DNA of 51,612 nt, from assembly GCA_020851075.1 (NCBI GenBank), contig JADZDL010000019.1:1-51612 (forward strand). Direction: 5' to 3'. Numbering within the stretch: the stretch's first letter is position 1; each line of letters starts with the position of its first letter. The notes under the pieces were generated by a model. That model saw only the letters and a list, made by a program, of their open reading frames with translations, made no database searches and was not told the DNA's origin. Both the position numbers and the translations under genes were made by a program. The DNA is from Planctomycetota bacterium. Lineage in GTDB: Bacteria; Planctomycetota; UBA1135; UBA2386. Below are positions 8,981 through 17,148 of the stretch, in pieces.

Positions 8981-11410
8981 ATGCTCAAGGCCCTCGCCCT
9001 CGCGGTCTCCTGTGCCTTTGCTCCGGTGCTGCTGGCCCAGCAGGATTCTGCGCACCCAGCCGTCAAGGAACCTCTGGAGGCACCCGATGCCCGCTGGCAC
9101 GGTGCGGTGTCGATCGAGCATGGAGCCGTCGGCAAAGCCGCCCGCTTCGACGGGCAGACCGCCCACATCGATGTGGGGCCGTGCCCGGTCACCAGCCGCG
9201 AGGCATGGACCCTGCGCTGCCGGATCCGCACCACCGCGGCGAACTTCTGCACGCCTCTGATGGCGCGCGCTGGCGAGGCGGTCGGCCTGTCGTTGGTGAT
9301 GGGCCGAGAACCTGGGCACGTGTCGTTCGAAGCGTGGTCGTGGACCAGCGTGCGCATCGGCTCGCAGCAGCGCCTTGACGATGGCGCCTGGCACTCGATC
9401 GAAGTCGCCTACGAGCCCAAAACCAACCTCGCGCTGCTGTTTGTCGACAACGCGCTGCAAGGTTCGGCAGAACTCGGCGAAGGCGCCTCGCCCGACGCCA
9501 TGCTGCGGCTCGGCGACAATATCGGTGCGCACCAACCGTTCGCGGGCGACCTCGACGAAGTGGAACTGCTCCGCACCACGAGCCACGCCGAGCGCTTCGC
9601 CGCGTTGGCCCCCGCCGTGTCGCGCGTCGCGCTGGCGAGCTCCTTGCGGCACCTGCGCGAAGTCACGCTGCCGCGCCACACCGCGTCGTTGGCGCCCGAA
9701 GTTGCGACCGACTGGCCAGCCCATCGCCTTGCCGTTCGCCGTCACGTGCAGGACAGCCTCGGGCTCACGCCACGGCCCGAGAACGTGCCCCTCGACATGC
9801 AGGTCCACGCCGAAGTGCGCCGCGATGGCGTTCGCTTGCAGCGCATCAGCTGGATCGGTTTCCCGGGTCAGCGCGCGACCGGATGGCTCTGGTTGCCCGA
9901 TCCGATGCCAACCGGGCGCCTGCCCACGATCCTCTGCCCGCACGGCCACTGGGAGAACGGTGCGCGCCATCCAGTCGTACAAGCGCGTTGCGCGTCGTTT
10001 GCGAAGTTTGGCTGGATCGCGCTGGCGATCGATTCCGTGCACACAGAAGACGTTGCCACCGGCGTCAATTCGGTCGGCGCCATGACGTGGCACAACCAGC
10101 GCGCGCTCGACCTGCTGGGCGCGCGCGACGACGTCGACACCACCCGCATCGCCTGCACCGGCGCCAGTGGTGGTGCGCAACAGACCTACTACCTGATGGC
10201 GCTCGAAGACCGCCTCGCCGCCGCAGCCCCGATGGTGATGGCGTGTTACTTCACGGAAATCGTCAGCGACACGAGCGCCCACTGCGGCTGCAACCACGTA
10301 CCGGGCATCGCCGCCGGCACCGACGTGCCCGAGATGTGTGCGGTGTTCGCGCCGAAACCAGTCATGTTCGGCAGCGTCACGGGCGATTGGACGCACAACT
10401 TCCCGCGCGAAGGTCTGCCCGAACTGCGCGCGCTGTGGGCGCGGCTGCAAGGCCCGCAACCGCGATCGCGGCACGCCAACGAGGGGCACAACTACGATCG
10501 TCCGATGCGCGAAGAGGTCTACGCGTTCCTGCACGATGTGTTGTTGGGCCCCAGTGCCGACGGACAGCCGCGCCTGCGGTTGGCCGAGCCGGAGTTCGCC
10601 GTGTTCTCCCCTGCGGAACTGCAACCGCTGCTCGCCGCGCGCCCAGCAGCCAAACTCGACCCGGTGGCGATGAGCAAAGAGCTCCTGCAGCGCCGCCCCG
10701 CGGTCGCAACGCTCGCCGAGCTCGCGCCCGGGCTGTCGTTCACGCTGTCAAGACGCGAACTCGAGTGGCACGACGGCGCCGACCAGGCGTGGCGTCTGGG
10801 TGAATTGCGCGGCAATGACGATGTGCCGATCCCGGTGTACATGGCGCCTTCGAAGGCCGACGAAAGCGCGCCGTTTACGGTGTTCGTCGACCCTCGCGGT
10901 GCGGCCGTCGCGCGGGCCGCAGCGGATCCGTGGTTGCGTTCGCCGCAGCGTGCCGTGCTCGTCGAACCAAGGCCCTATGGCGCGTGGGCACCGTTCCGCG
11001 CCGCCTGGCAACGCAACGGGCTCTTGCTAGGTCGCGGCGAAGGCTACCAGGCCGCCCTCGACGTTGCGTCCGTCTGCAGCAACCTGCCGGGCGATGCGCC
11101 CGTGCACCTCGTCGGCCTCGGCGAAGCTGGCGTCGTGGCTCTGCTCGCCGCGCACCTGTGCCCACGCATCGTGCGGATCGTCACCAACGACCTCGGCCCC
11201 GCGTACGAAGAGAACGGCAATCGCCTGCCCTTGTGCCCGGGGCTGCGCCGTTGGCGTGATCTCCCCGAACTCATCCGCACGCTGCCGAGCACCTGCGACT
11301 ACGAGCTCGGCGGCGCCGTTCGCGAACTGACCGGCAGCCCCAACTGGAAGATCTGCCCGCCGTTTTCCGCCGAGGAGTTGTCTTCGCGCTTGTTGCCGCG
11401 GGTCCGCTGA
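8981..11410 (+). CDS. Secreted LamG-like/acetyl-esterase protein with second hydrolase-like domain
   Basis: 809 residues with a signal peptide (residues 1-19, ending LLAQQ). Residues ~45-205 look like a LamG/concanavalin-type beta-sandwich ([32 protein letters not shown]). Residues ~270-530 are an acetyl-xylan-esterase/AXE1-like alpha/beta hydrolase with HGHW at 321, nucleophile elbow GASGG with Ser396, and likely His503 in NEGHNYD. Residues ~640-800 resemble another hydrolase fold, but its elbow reads GLGEAG with Glu in place of Ser, so it is probably inactive. It may deacetylate or de-esterify polysaccharide outside the cell. The 3' end overlaps the convergent glycosyltransferase gene by 112 bases. 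Confidence 0.8.
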   Translation: MLKALALAVSCAFAPVLLAQQDSAHPAVKEPLEAPDARWHGAVSIEHGAVGKAARFDGQTAHIDVGPCPVTSREAWTLRCRIRTTAANFCTPLMARAGEAVGLSLVMGREPGHVSFEAWSWTSVRIGSQQRLDDGAWHSIEVAYEPKTNLALLFVDNALQGSAELGEGASPDAMLRLGDNIGAHQPFAGDLDEVELLRTTSHAERFAALAPAVSRVALASSLRHLREVTLPRHTASLAPEVATDWPAHRLAVRRHVQDSLGLTPRPENVPLDMQVHAEVRRDGVRLQRISWIGFPGQRATGWLWLPDPMPTGRLPTILCPHGHWENGARHPVVQARCASFAKFGWIALAIDSVHTEDVATGVNSVGAMTWHNQRALDLLGARDDVDTTRIACTGASGGAQQTYYLMALEDRLAAAAPMVMACYFTEIVSDTSAHCGCNHVPGIAAGTDVPEMCAVFAPKPVMFGSVTGDWTHNFPREGLPELRALWARLQGPQPRSRHANEGHNYDRPMREEVYAFLHDVLLGPSADGQPRLRLAEPEFAVFSPAELQPLLAARPAAKLDPVAMSKELLQRRPAVATLAELAPGLSFTLSRRELEWHDGADQAWRLGELRGNDDVPIPVYMAPSKADESAPFTVFVDPRGAAVARAAADPWLRSPQRAVLVEPRPYGAWAPFRAAWQRNGLLLGRGEGYQAALDVASVCSNLPGDAPVHLVGLGEAGVVALLAAHLCPRIVRIVTNDLGPAYEENGNRLPLCPGLRRWRDLPELIRTLPSTCDYELGGAVRELTGSPNWKICPPFSAEELSSRLLPRVR

Positions 11411-12645
11411 AGCACACCGGCCACCAGCGCCGCGAGCACCGCCGGGCCAAGCACGAACAACAGCGGCCGGAACGGTTGCAGATACCGCGGATCGGGGATC
11501 ACGGGCAGATAGGCAAGCGTGCCAAAGATCGCGAGCCCGGCAATCGCGCGCAGCAATGCGGGAGTGCGCCGGCGGAATAGAAACCAGGTGGCACCCAAGG
11601 CCGCGAGCCCCATGCACGGCACATGCAACCAGCGCATGAGGGCCCCGGTCGCGGCGACGACGGCCTGGCTGTCGTAGGGATTGTTCGAGACGTCGTAGAC
11701 GAGCACGCCGTTGCCCTGCACGAGGTTCCACCGCCACAGCCACAGCGGCTTCTCGAGCAGATACCAGGACGCGTAACGCCACGGATCGGCGGCAATGCGC
11801 CCGGCGAGCACGGTTCGGAGATTCTCCCACGAGGAGCCGAACGCGGGCTGTTCGGGATCTTCCCGGTACGGGAACCCGACCAGCCGTGGATCCTGGAACA
11901 CCATGCCCGGATAACTGCCGTGGCTGATCGACGCCGTCATGCGTTCGCTGCCGGTTCGCGCCAGAGTCTGCGACTGGTTGCGCACCGTCCACAACGCGAA
12001 CGGCAACATCGCGCACAGCAAGAGCGTGATCGCACGCGCGCGGCCGAGTGTTCGCCACAGCGCGAACACGACCACGAACGGCACAAACACGAGCGTCTCG
12101 TTGCAGAGCACGGCAAAACCGAGCACCAGCCCCGCAAGCGCTGCATGCAGGACCCCGCGCGCGGTCGCCACCGACACCAACCACAAACCCGTGGTGAGCA
12201 CGAACGTCGTCCAGCACTCAGTGAGGAAGTAGCCGCTGGAGACCACGAGATGCGGACTCAGCGCGCAGAGCAGCGCGGCACTGAGCGCGGGCAGAAAGCC
12301 AAGGCACGCGCGCGCAAGCCGATAGCACAAGAGCACGGTGAGCCCACCCAACGCCACCTGCAGCCAAAGTGCCAGGGACATCCAGTGCGACGTCCCGCCA
12401 ACGACGCGGCACAGCGCGAGCAGCAGCGGGTAACCCGGCGAGCGGAACGAATCCGGCAACGGCGGCAGTTGCGTCGAGGTCGAGTACACGCCGTGCTCGA
12501 CGAGGTTGTAGGCACACTGCGCATACTCGCCGGCATCCACGCGCAGTGGATTGGGCACATGCGCCATCGCCACAAACCCCCAGCGCAACGCGATCGCCAC
12601 CGCGACCACGATCCCGACCAGCACGGCCCGTTCTGCCCTTCGCAT
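11299..12645 (-). CDS. GT-C-type membrane glycosyltransferase
   Basis: 448 residues with about ten hydrophobic segments. After the first membrane helix comes a periplasmic loop with acidic DAGEYAQCAYNL, then RSPGYPLLLA, the arrangement seen in ArnT/PMT and RgtA-D-like lipid-linked sugar transferases, where the acidic residue is catalytic. A long periplasmic segment (residues ~225-320) is rich in Trp and Pro. It probably moves a sugar from a polyprenyl-phosphate donor to lipid or protein; donor and acceptor cannot be told from sequence. The last ~35 residues are hydrophilic and read through the 3' end of the convergent esterase gene, which suggests a stop codon shifted or lost at some point. 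Confidence 0.78.
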   Translation of the reverse strand: MRRAERAVLVGIVVAVAIALRWGFVAMAHVPNPLRVDAGEYAQCAYNLVEHGVYSTSTQLPPLPDSFRSPGYPLLLALCRVVGGTSHWMSLALWLQVALGGLTVLLCYRLARACLGFLPALSAALLCALSPHLVVSSGYFLTECWTTFVLTTGLWLVSVATARGVLHAALAGLVLGFAVLCNETLVFVPFVVVFALWRTLGRARAITLLLCAMLPFALWTVRNQSQTLARTGSERMTASISHGSYPGMVFQDPRLVGFPYREDPEQPAFGSSWENLRTVLAGRIAADPWRYASWYLLEKPLWLWRWNLVQGNGVLVYDVSNNPYDSQAVVAATGALMRWLHVPCMGLAALGATWFLFRRRTPALLRAIAGLAIFGTLAYLPVIPDPRYLQPFRPLLFVLGPAVLAALVAGVLQRTRGNKREDNSSAENGGQIFQLGLPVSSRTAPPSS

Positions 12646-12692
12646 GCCGGGTTCATCGACAACCGCGGCCTGCCAGCTTCACGCCGGACCGC

Positions 12693-13976
12693 TCAAAAGC
12701 CCGGAAACACCCGCAGCGTGCGTTCGTGCCCTGGAGCGGGGCCGATATCGCGCCGGAAGACGATCGACATCTGCCCTTTGCGCCGCGGCACCTTGAGCAC
12801 GAGCGCCTGCGAACGTTGCCCCGGATCGCGGCCACTCGGGCCAGTCTCGGTGATGGTCACCACGTCGACCCCTTCCTCCTCGCTCACCGACAGGCCAAAA
12901 CCCGGCCAGACGCGCGCTTCGTCCGTAGCGAGCACGACGATGCACTCGTGTTCGAAGTTGGCCCAGTCGTCGGGCAACTGCAGCGCGCGGCCATCGAGTC
13001 CTGCACGCAACGCCCGCCATTCGGCGAGCGTCGTGGCGCGTTCGCACAAGGGCTCTTCCCGCTTGCTGACTTCGCACTCGAACGCGCGCAGCACGGGCAG
13101 GATCGTCGGGCCGAGCAACTTCGTCGCCTGAAACCGCTCGACTGCACGATGGCTGCCAACCGCGCCCGGGACGGGCAATTCGAAGTCGAAGACGCCATCG
13201 TGTCGCGGCACCGCGAACCAACGGAACTGCGGCCCGGCTGCGAGTTCGGCTTTCGAGTCCTGCTGCCAACGACGCAGGATCGTCCACGGCCGAACAGTGT
13301 CCCCGCGCCGCTCCGTGCCGTGCATCGTATAGAGCGACGGGGACGCCCCGCGCACGACCACGACCAGCACCTGCGAGAAGTCCACGCCCGGAATGGGCAC
13401 ACCCAGTGCACGTTCGCGCCAGAATGCACGCATCGACACGGCGTCGCCAAACATCTGCACTTCCGCGCCGGGATCGGCCTTGCCCTCCCCCATCGCCGCG
13501 AGCGCGAGTGGCGAACGCGCCGGCAGCACCGTGCGCCAGACCGTGGCCCCCGCAATCGGTTCTGCTTCGGTCTCAAACCACGTGCTCGCTCGCCAGGGCT
13601 CCCAACTCACTGGGATCGCCAAGACCACCCAGCGCCCGTCCACGAGCTTGCCGCCGGGCTCGCCCACAAAGCGCAGCAAGCGGTTGGGATTGCCTGTCAA
13701 CGACTCAAGCACAGAGACGCCTGGTTTGCCACCGCGGCCCTTGCCGTACCAAAGGACCACGACGAGGTCCTTCTCGTGATCGACGGCGATCGAAGCTTCG
13801 GGCAACCCTTCCTCGCGAACGATCGTCTGCCACTGCTCCGCGTCCCGCGCGACGCGAAAGCGTTCTTGGGTGTCCCCGCCGCTGCCGGCGGCCAGCACCC
13901 TCACCACGCCACCATCCTGCGCCAGCCCGGCCACGGCCCAAAGGGCACACCAGACGCAGCGGGAGAAAAAGCGCAT
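12693..13976 (-). CDS. Exported protein with three PrcB_C-like repeats
   Basis: 427 residues from an ATG at 13976 that begins a signal peptide (residues 1-20, ending AGLAQ). Three similar blocks can be seen at ~44-124, ~177-268 and ~314-409. Each starts with an A-x(4)-W/F helix, continues with a Pro-x-x-D/DF turn and a hydrophobic strand (DLVVVLWYG, QVLVVVVRG, ECIVVLATD), and ends in a strand near V/I-P. That pattern is like the C-terminal domain of the protease stability factor PrcB. Function is unknown; a periplasmic protein-binding role is a guess. It is 47 bases upstream of the glycosyltransferase gene on the same strand and divergent from the serine hydrolase. Confidence 0.7.
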   Translation of the reverse strand: MRFFSRCVWCALWAVAGLAQDGGVVRVLAAGSGGDTQERFRVARDAEQWQTIVREEGLPEASIAVDHEKDLVVVLWYGKGRGGKPGVSVLESLTGNPNRLLRFVGEPGGKLVDGRWVVLAIPVSWEPWRASTWFETEAEPIAGATVWRTVLPARSPLALAAMGEGKADPGAEVQMFGDAVSMRAFWRERALGVPIPGVDFSQVLVVVVRGASPSLYTMHGTERRGDTVRPWTILRRWQQDSKAELAAGPQFRWFAVPRHDGVFDFELPVPGAVGSHRAVERFQATKLLGPTILPVLRAFECEVSKREEPLCERATTLAEWRALRAGLDGRALQLPDDWANFEHECIVVLATDEARVWPGFGLSVSEEEGVDVVTITETGPSGRDPGQRSQALVLKVPRRKGQMSIVFRRDIGPAPGHERTLRVFPGF

Positions 13977-14036
13977 GAACACAGCAGAGCGCGCACGGCA
14001 CCCCGCAGCAACTGCCCCACACGACCATTCGTCGCG

Positions 14037-14042
14037 TAGCAT
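14037..14042 (+). promoter_or_regulatory. Putative -10 element (TAGCAT) of the serine hydrolase gene
   Basis: TAGCAT ends 6 bases before the ATG at 14049, the same hexamer as upstream of gatC. No good -35 at 16-18 bases. Suggests a leaderless or nearly leaderless message. Confidence 0.35.
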
Positions 14043-14048
14043 GGGCGC

Positions 14049-15488
14049 ATGCCGAATCTGCCCCTGCACCCTGCCGCGCTCGCGGTGTGCGCGCTGGCCA
14101 CCCTGGCCCCGGCGCAAGAACCCAGCGCCACCACCAGCCCGGCGATGCTCGACATTGCAGCGGCCTACGCTGCCAAGGTCGCCGCCTCCGCGCTGTTTGT
14201 GAGTGGGCGCACGCTGCAGTCGGTCCTGGACGAGGAGTTCGCACCGGATCGACCACTGGAGGCCATGATCCGGCCCCTGCTCAAGTTCGACGTCGACACC
14301 GAACACCGCACCGTCACGTGCCGCCTCGGCAAGAGCCAGGCCCAGGCAGTGGCCACCACGAACCTCGGTTGCACGCTCGTGCGGCCGGACGTTCCCGCGG
14401 CAACGCTGACGAACCGGGCGGCACCCGGCGTCGCCGACCTGCAGGCCGATCCCAGCACCACCGACTGGCCGCTTGGGGAACGGGTACTCCTCAGCAAGGT
14501 GCCCGATGCAGTCGATCTGTCGGCCGTTGCGAAGGCTCTCGACCTTGCGTTCGCGGAGCCAGCGAAGGGCAACAAGGTCCGCACGCGCGCCGTCGTGGTC
14601 GTGCACCGGGGACGACTCGTCGCCGAACGGTACGCCGAGGGTTACCGCGCCGACATGCCACTGCCCGGCTGGTCGATGACGAAGACGATGGTCGACGCCT
14701 TGCTTGGCGTGCGCGTGATGCAGGGCAGACTCGACCTTCTGGCGCCACTTCGCGCCGTGCCCGAATGGCCGACCGACGATGAGCGCAGCAAACTCTGCCT
14801 CGCCGACCTGCACCGCATGGCGTCGGGCCTGCACTGGACCGAGAACTACGACGATCCGTCGAGCTCGGTGCTGCAGATGCTGTTCGGGTCCAGTGACCAC
14901 GCCGCGGTGCAGGCACAACAGCCCGCCGAACATGCCCCAGGCACCACCTACCGCTATGCGAGCGGCACCACCAACCTGATCTGCCGCGAGCTGCGCCGCA
15001 CGTTCGCCAGCGATGCCGAATATTGGGCATTCCCGCGAACGGCGCTCTTCCAACGCCTCGGCATGCGCAGCGCGGTGATCGAGACGGACCCAAGCGGCAC
15101 CTTCGTCGGCAGCTCCTACGGTTTTGCCACGGCGCGCGATTGGGCTCGTTTCGGCATGCTCTACGCGCAGGATGGGGTGTTCGCTGGCGAACGCATCCTG
15201 CCCGAAGGTTGGGTGACGGCCTCGGCCGCACTTACCCCCACGAGCGACGGCGACTTTGGCCGCCACCTGTGGCTCAATGCCGACCCCGACGGGGAAGGCC
15301 CGCGCGAACGCGCGTGGCGCGACCTGCCCGCCAACCTCGTGCACATGGACGGCCACGAAGGCCAATACGTGTGCGTGATGCCGACCGAGCAGATCGTCGT
15401 GGTCCGTCTCGGCTGCGCAAAACGCGGCGGCTTCGACCTGCACGGGTTGTTGCGGCGCGTTCGCGACGCCTGCACCCAACCGAAGTAG
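14049..15488 (+). CDS. Exported serine hydrolase, beta-lactamase/class C family
   Basis: 479 residues with a signal peptide (ending ATLAPAQ). Residues ~160-470 form a serine beta-lactamase/penicillin-binding-protein-type domain: nucleophile motif S209-M-T-K212, a Tyr-Ala-Ser motif in YRYASGTTN, and the third motif as HEGQY near residue 437. Proteins of this family include esterases, D-aminopeptidases and D-Ala-D-Ala carboxypeptidases as well as true beta-lactamases; the sequence does not decide. The N-terminal ~150 residues form an extra region I cannot assign. It ends 13 bases from the convergent FtsQ-like gene. Confidence 0.86.
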   Translation: MPNLPLHPAALAVCALATLAPAQEPSATTSPAMLDIAAAYAAKVAASALFVSGRTLQSVLDEEFAPDRPLEAMIRPLLKFDVDTEHRTVTCRLGKSQAQAVATTNLGCTLVRPDVPAATLTNRAAPGVADLQADPSTTDWPLGERVLLSKVPDAVDLSAVAKALDLAFAEPAKGNKVRTRAVVVVHRGRLVAERYAEGYRADMPLPGWSMTKTMVDALLGVRVMQGRLDLLAPLRAVPEWPTDDERSKLCLADLHRMASGLHWTENYDDPSSSVLQMLFGSSDHAAVQAQQPAEHAPGTTYRYASGTTNLICRELRRTFASDAEYWAFPRTALFQRLGMRSAVIETDPSGTFVGSSYGFATARDWARFGMLYAQDGVFAGERILPEGWVTASAALTPTSDGDFGRHLWLNADPDGEGPRERAWRDLPANLVHMDGHEGQYVCVMPTEQIVVVRLGCAKRGGFDLHGLLRRVRDACTQPK

Positions 15489-15501
15489 CGAGGCTACGAG
15501 A

Positions 15502-16485
15502 TCAGCGTGGTCGTGGCGTCGGTTGACTAGGCTCGATGTCCGTCCACGGCCCGTCGGGGTCGGGCACCCCTTCCGCGCGCGGCTGCAGATAGTCGGCCCA
15601 GCGGTTGATGAGGCGCAGGTCCCCGGCGACGAGTCCATGCAGGCCCGGATGCTTGCCGAGGATCTTGCCGAGCACGGTCGCCTTGGTGCGCAACGGAATG
15701 CGCGGCAGCACCGAGTCCACGGGTCGATCGTACTGGAAGATCACGCCCTCCCCATCGTCGCGGCGCAGCTTGACGCGGATCTCGGGGTAATTGCGCCCCC
15801 GCATCCAACGTTCGCCGAGATTGGTGGCATCAACTTCGAGCAACTGCGGGCAGTGGACCACGAGCGGCGCCAGCTCGTCGCGCCACTCCAGTGCGATGGC
15901 CGCAGCAGCGCGAATGCGCGGCTCGACGATGGGCTGGCCTGGTTCGAAGCGCAAGGTCGTGGGGCCACCTTCCTTGTAGAGCCAGACGGCTGGCAGGGGT
16001 GTATCCACCCATGGCAACGCCGTGCAGTCCTTGTCGACGAGGCACAGCTTGGAACCATCTCCCGCGTGCACCGCCAGGATCGGCCGCCGCAACTCGAGGC
16101 GCAGGCGGAACTGGTCGGGAAACACCCGTTCGATGCCGGCTTCACGCACCCATGGCACGCTCTGCAGACCATCGCGCAGCCGGGTACCGGCCACTTCGTC
16201 GAGGATCGGAATCTGGTCCTGCAACCAGGGCGCCAGGTCCCCAGCGACCGCCAGCAGCAGCGGCTTGTCCAGCCACTCCGGACGGCTCGCAAACCCGACG
16301 TGGTCGAGCACTACGGAAGGACTGTTCTGCGCCGTGTGCTGCAGGCGCGCGGCCAACACCGCCGCAGCCCGCGGGCCACAGAGCCAGACGGTCAGCGCAA
16401 ATGCGCCGAGCACGAAGATGCGGATCGTCCAGCGCGAGGCGGACGAACCTTCATCACTCGACGCAACGAGTTCGGTAGCTGCCAA
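15502..16485 (-). CDS. FtsQ-like cell-division protein
   Basis: 327 residues with a TTG start; no in-frame ATG lies nearby and no Shine-Dalgarno is clear. A short cytoplasmic tail precedes a single membrane helix at ~21-47. A periplasmic part follows with the FtsQ/POTRA pattern: LQSVPWVREAGIERVFPDQ, then a strand with RRPILAV and LCLVDKDCTALPW, which in FtsQ is the L-V-D-x-x-G segment. FtsQ bridges the early and late parts of the divisome. Here it is not next to ddl, murC, ftsA or ftsZ; the neighbours are a convergent serine hydrolase and an 85-residue protein 145 bases upstream. A different POTRA-carrying membrane protein is possible. Confidence 0.68.
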   Translation of the reverse strand: MAATELVASSDEGSSASRWTIRIFVLGAFALTVWLCGPRAAAVLAARLQHTAQNSPSVVLDHVGFASRPEWLDKPLLLAVAGDLAPWLQDQIPILDEVAGTRLRDGLQSVPWVREAGIERVFPDQFRLRLELRRPILAVHAGDGSKLCLVDKDCTALPWVDTPLPAVWLYKEGGPTTLRFEPGQPIVEPRIRAAAAIALEWRDELAPLVVHCPQLLEVDATNLGERWMRGRNYPEIRVKLRRDDGEGVIFQYDRPVDSVLPRIPLRTKATVLGKILGKHPGLHGLVAGDLRLINRWADYLQPRAEGVPDPDGPWTDIEPSQPTPRPR

Positions 16486-16630
16486 CGGACCGCGACTCGA
16501 CTGGAGTTGGGCTGCATGGCACCAACGGGCGCCTGCGCAGCGACGAACCGAGGATCAAGCCGCCACGGCGAAGGCACGAACCTCGTGCCGGGCGGCCAAC
16601 CGGGCCCCGAAGAGGGCCATCAGGAACGAC

Positions 16631-16888
16631 TCAGTTGAGGCGCGTGACGACGGGCTTGTTCTCGACCTTGGCGCCGCGATCGCGCGAGCTGCCGCTCGCC
16701 GACTCGCAGTCATCGACGAAGATCTCCAGCGTATCGAGCACGTTCTCGACGAGGTGGCGATCGATCGTCACTTCGCGCGCGCCCTTCGCGCCGTCCAGTT
16801 CGTGCTCAAGCAGGCGCGAGAGGATCTTGATCTGCGAAAGGTGGCGACCGACGAACTTGCCGACGTTGGTTTCAGGCTTGTTTTCCAT
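16631..16888 (-). CDS. Conserved-looking 85-residue hypothetical protein
   Basis: 85 residues from an ATG at 16888, preceded by GGAGAC with good spacing. The sequence is mostly amphipathic helix, rich in Lys, Arg, Asp and Glu, with an ILSRLLEHELD stretch followed by LVENVLDTLEIFVDD. There is no membrane segment. The ribosome binding site, compositional balance and lack of overlap with another gene support it as real. It lies upstream of the FtsQ-like gene on the same strand and divergent from the helicase. Function unknown. Confidence 0.65.
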   Translation of the reverse strand: MENKPETNVGKFVGRHLSQIKILSRLLEHELDGAKGAREVTIDRHLVENVLDTLEIFVDDCESASGSSRDRGAKVENKPVVTRLN

Positions 16889-17073
16889 GGCTGTCTCCAA
16901 AGTAACTGGCGGGCAGTTGACCACTGCGACACCAGGCGTCACGACCAGGCATGGCCGCGACTGGACCGGTTGCGAAACGCCCCGCAGGCCTGCGAAGCGT
17001 GCCGCAGCATAGCTAGCGATCGCACGATTCCAACCCAGAGCACGATCGCACCGGAGGTTGTCCGCGGGAACGC

Positions 17074-17091
17074 TGTGGACAAACATCCACA
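17074..17091. promoter_or_regulatory. Inverted DnaA-box-like repeat between divergent genes
   Basis: TGTGGA (17074-17079) and TCCACA (17086-17091) form an inverted repeat with a 6-base centre. TGTGGACAA is the reverse complement of TTGTCCACA, one base from the common DnaA box TTATCCACA; the second arm is a weaker match. It lies in the 260-base gap between the 85-residue gene and the helicase. It may be an operator or hairpin; nothing else suggests an origin here. Confidence 0.3.
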
Positions 17092-17148
17092 ACTTCGTCA
17101 ACGAGAACCCACGCCACCGCCGAACGAACCGTTCCCAAGCCGCGCGCC

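Noticed and set aside
17074..17091. Origin of replication
   Set aside because: A single pair of DnaA-box-like motifs without a cluster, AT-rich unwinding element or dnaA/dnaN neighbours is not enough.
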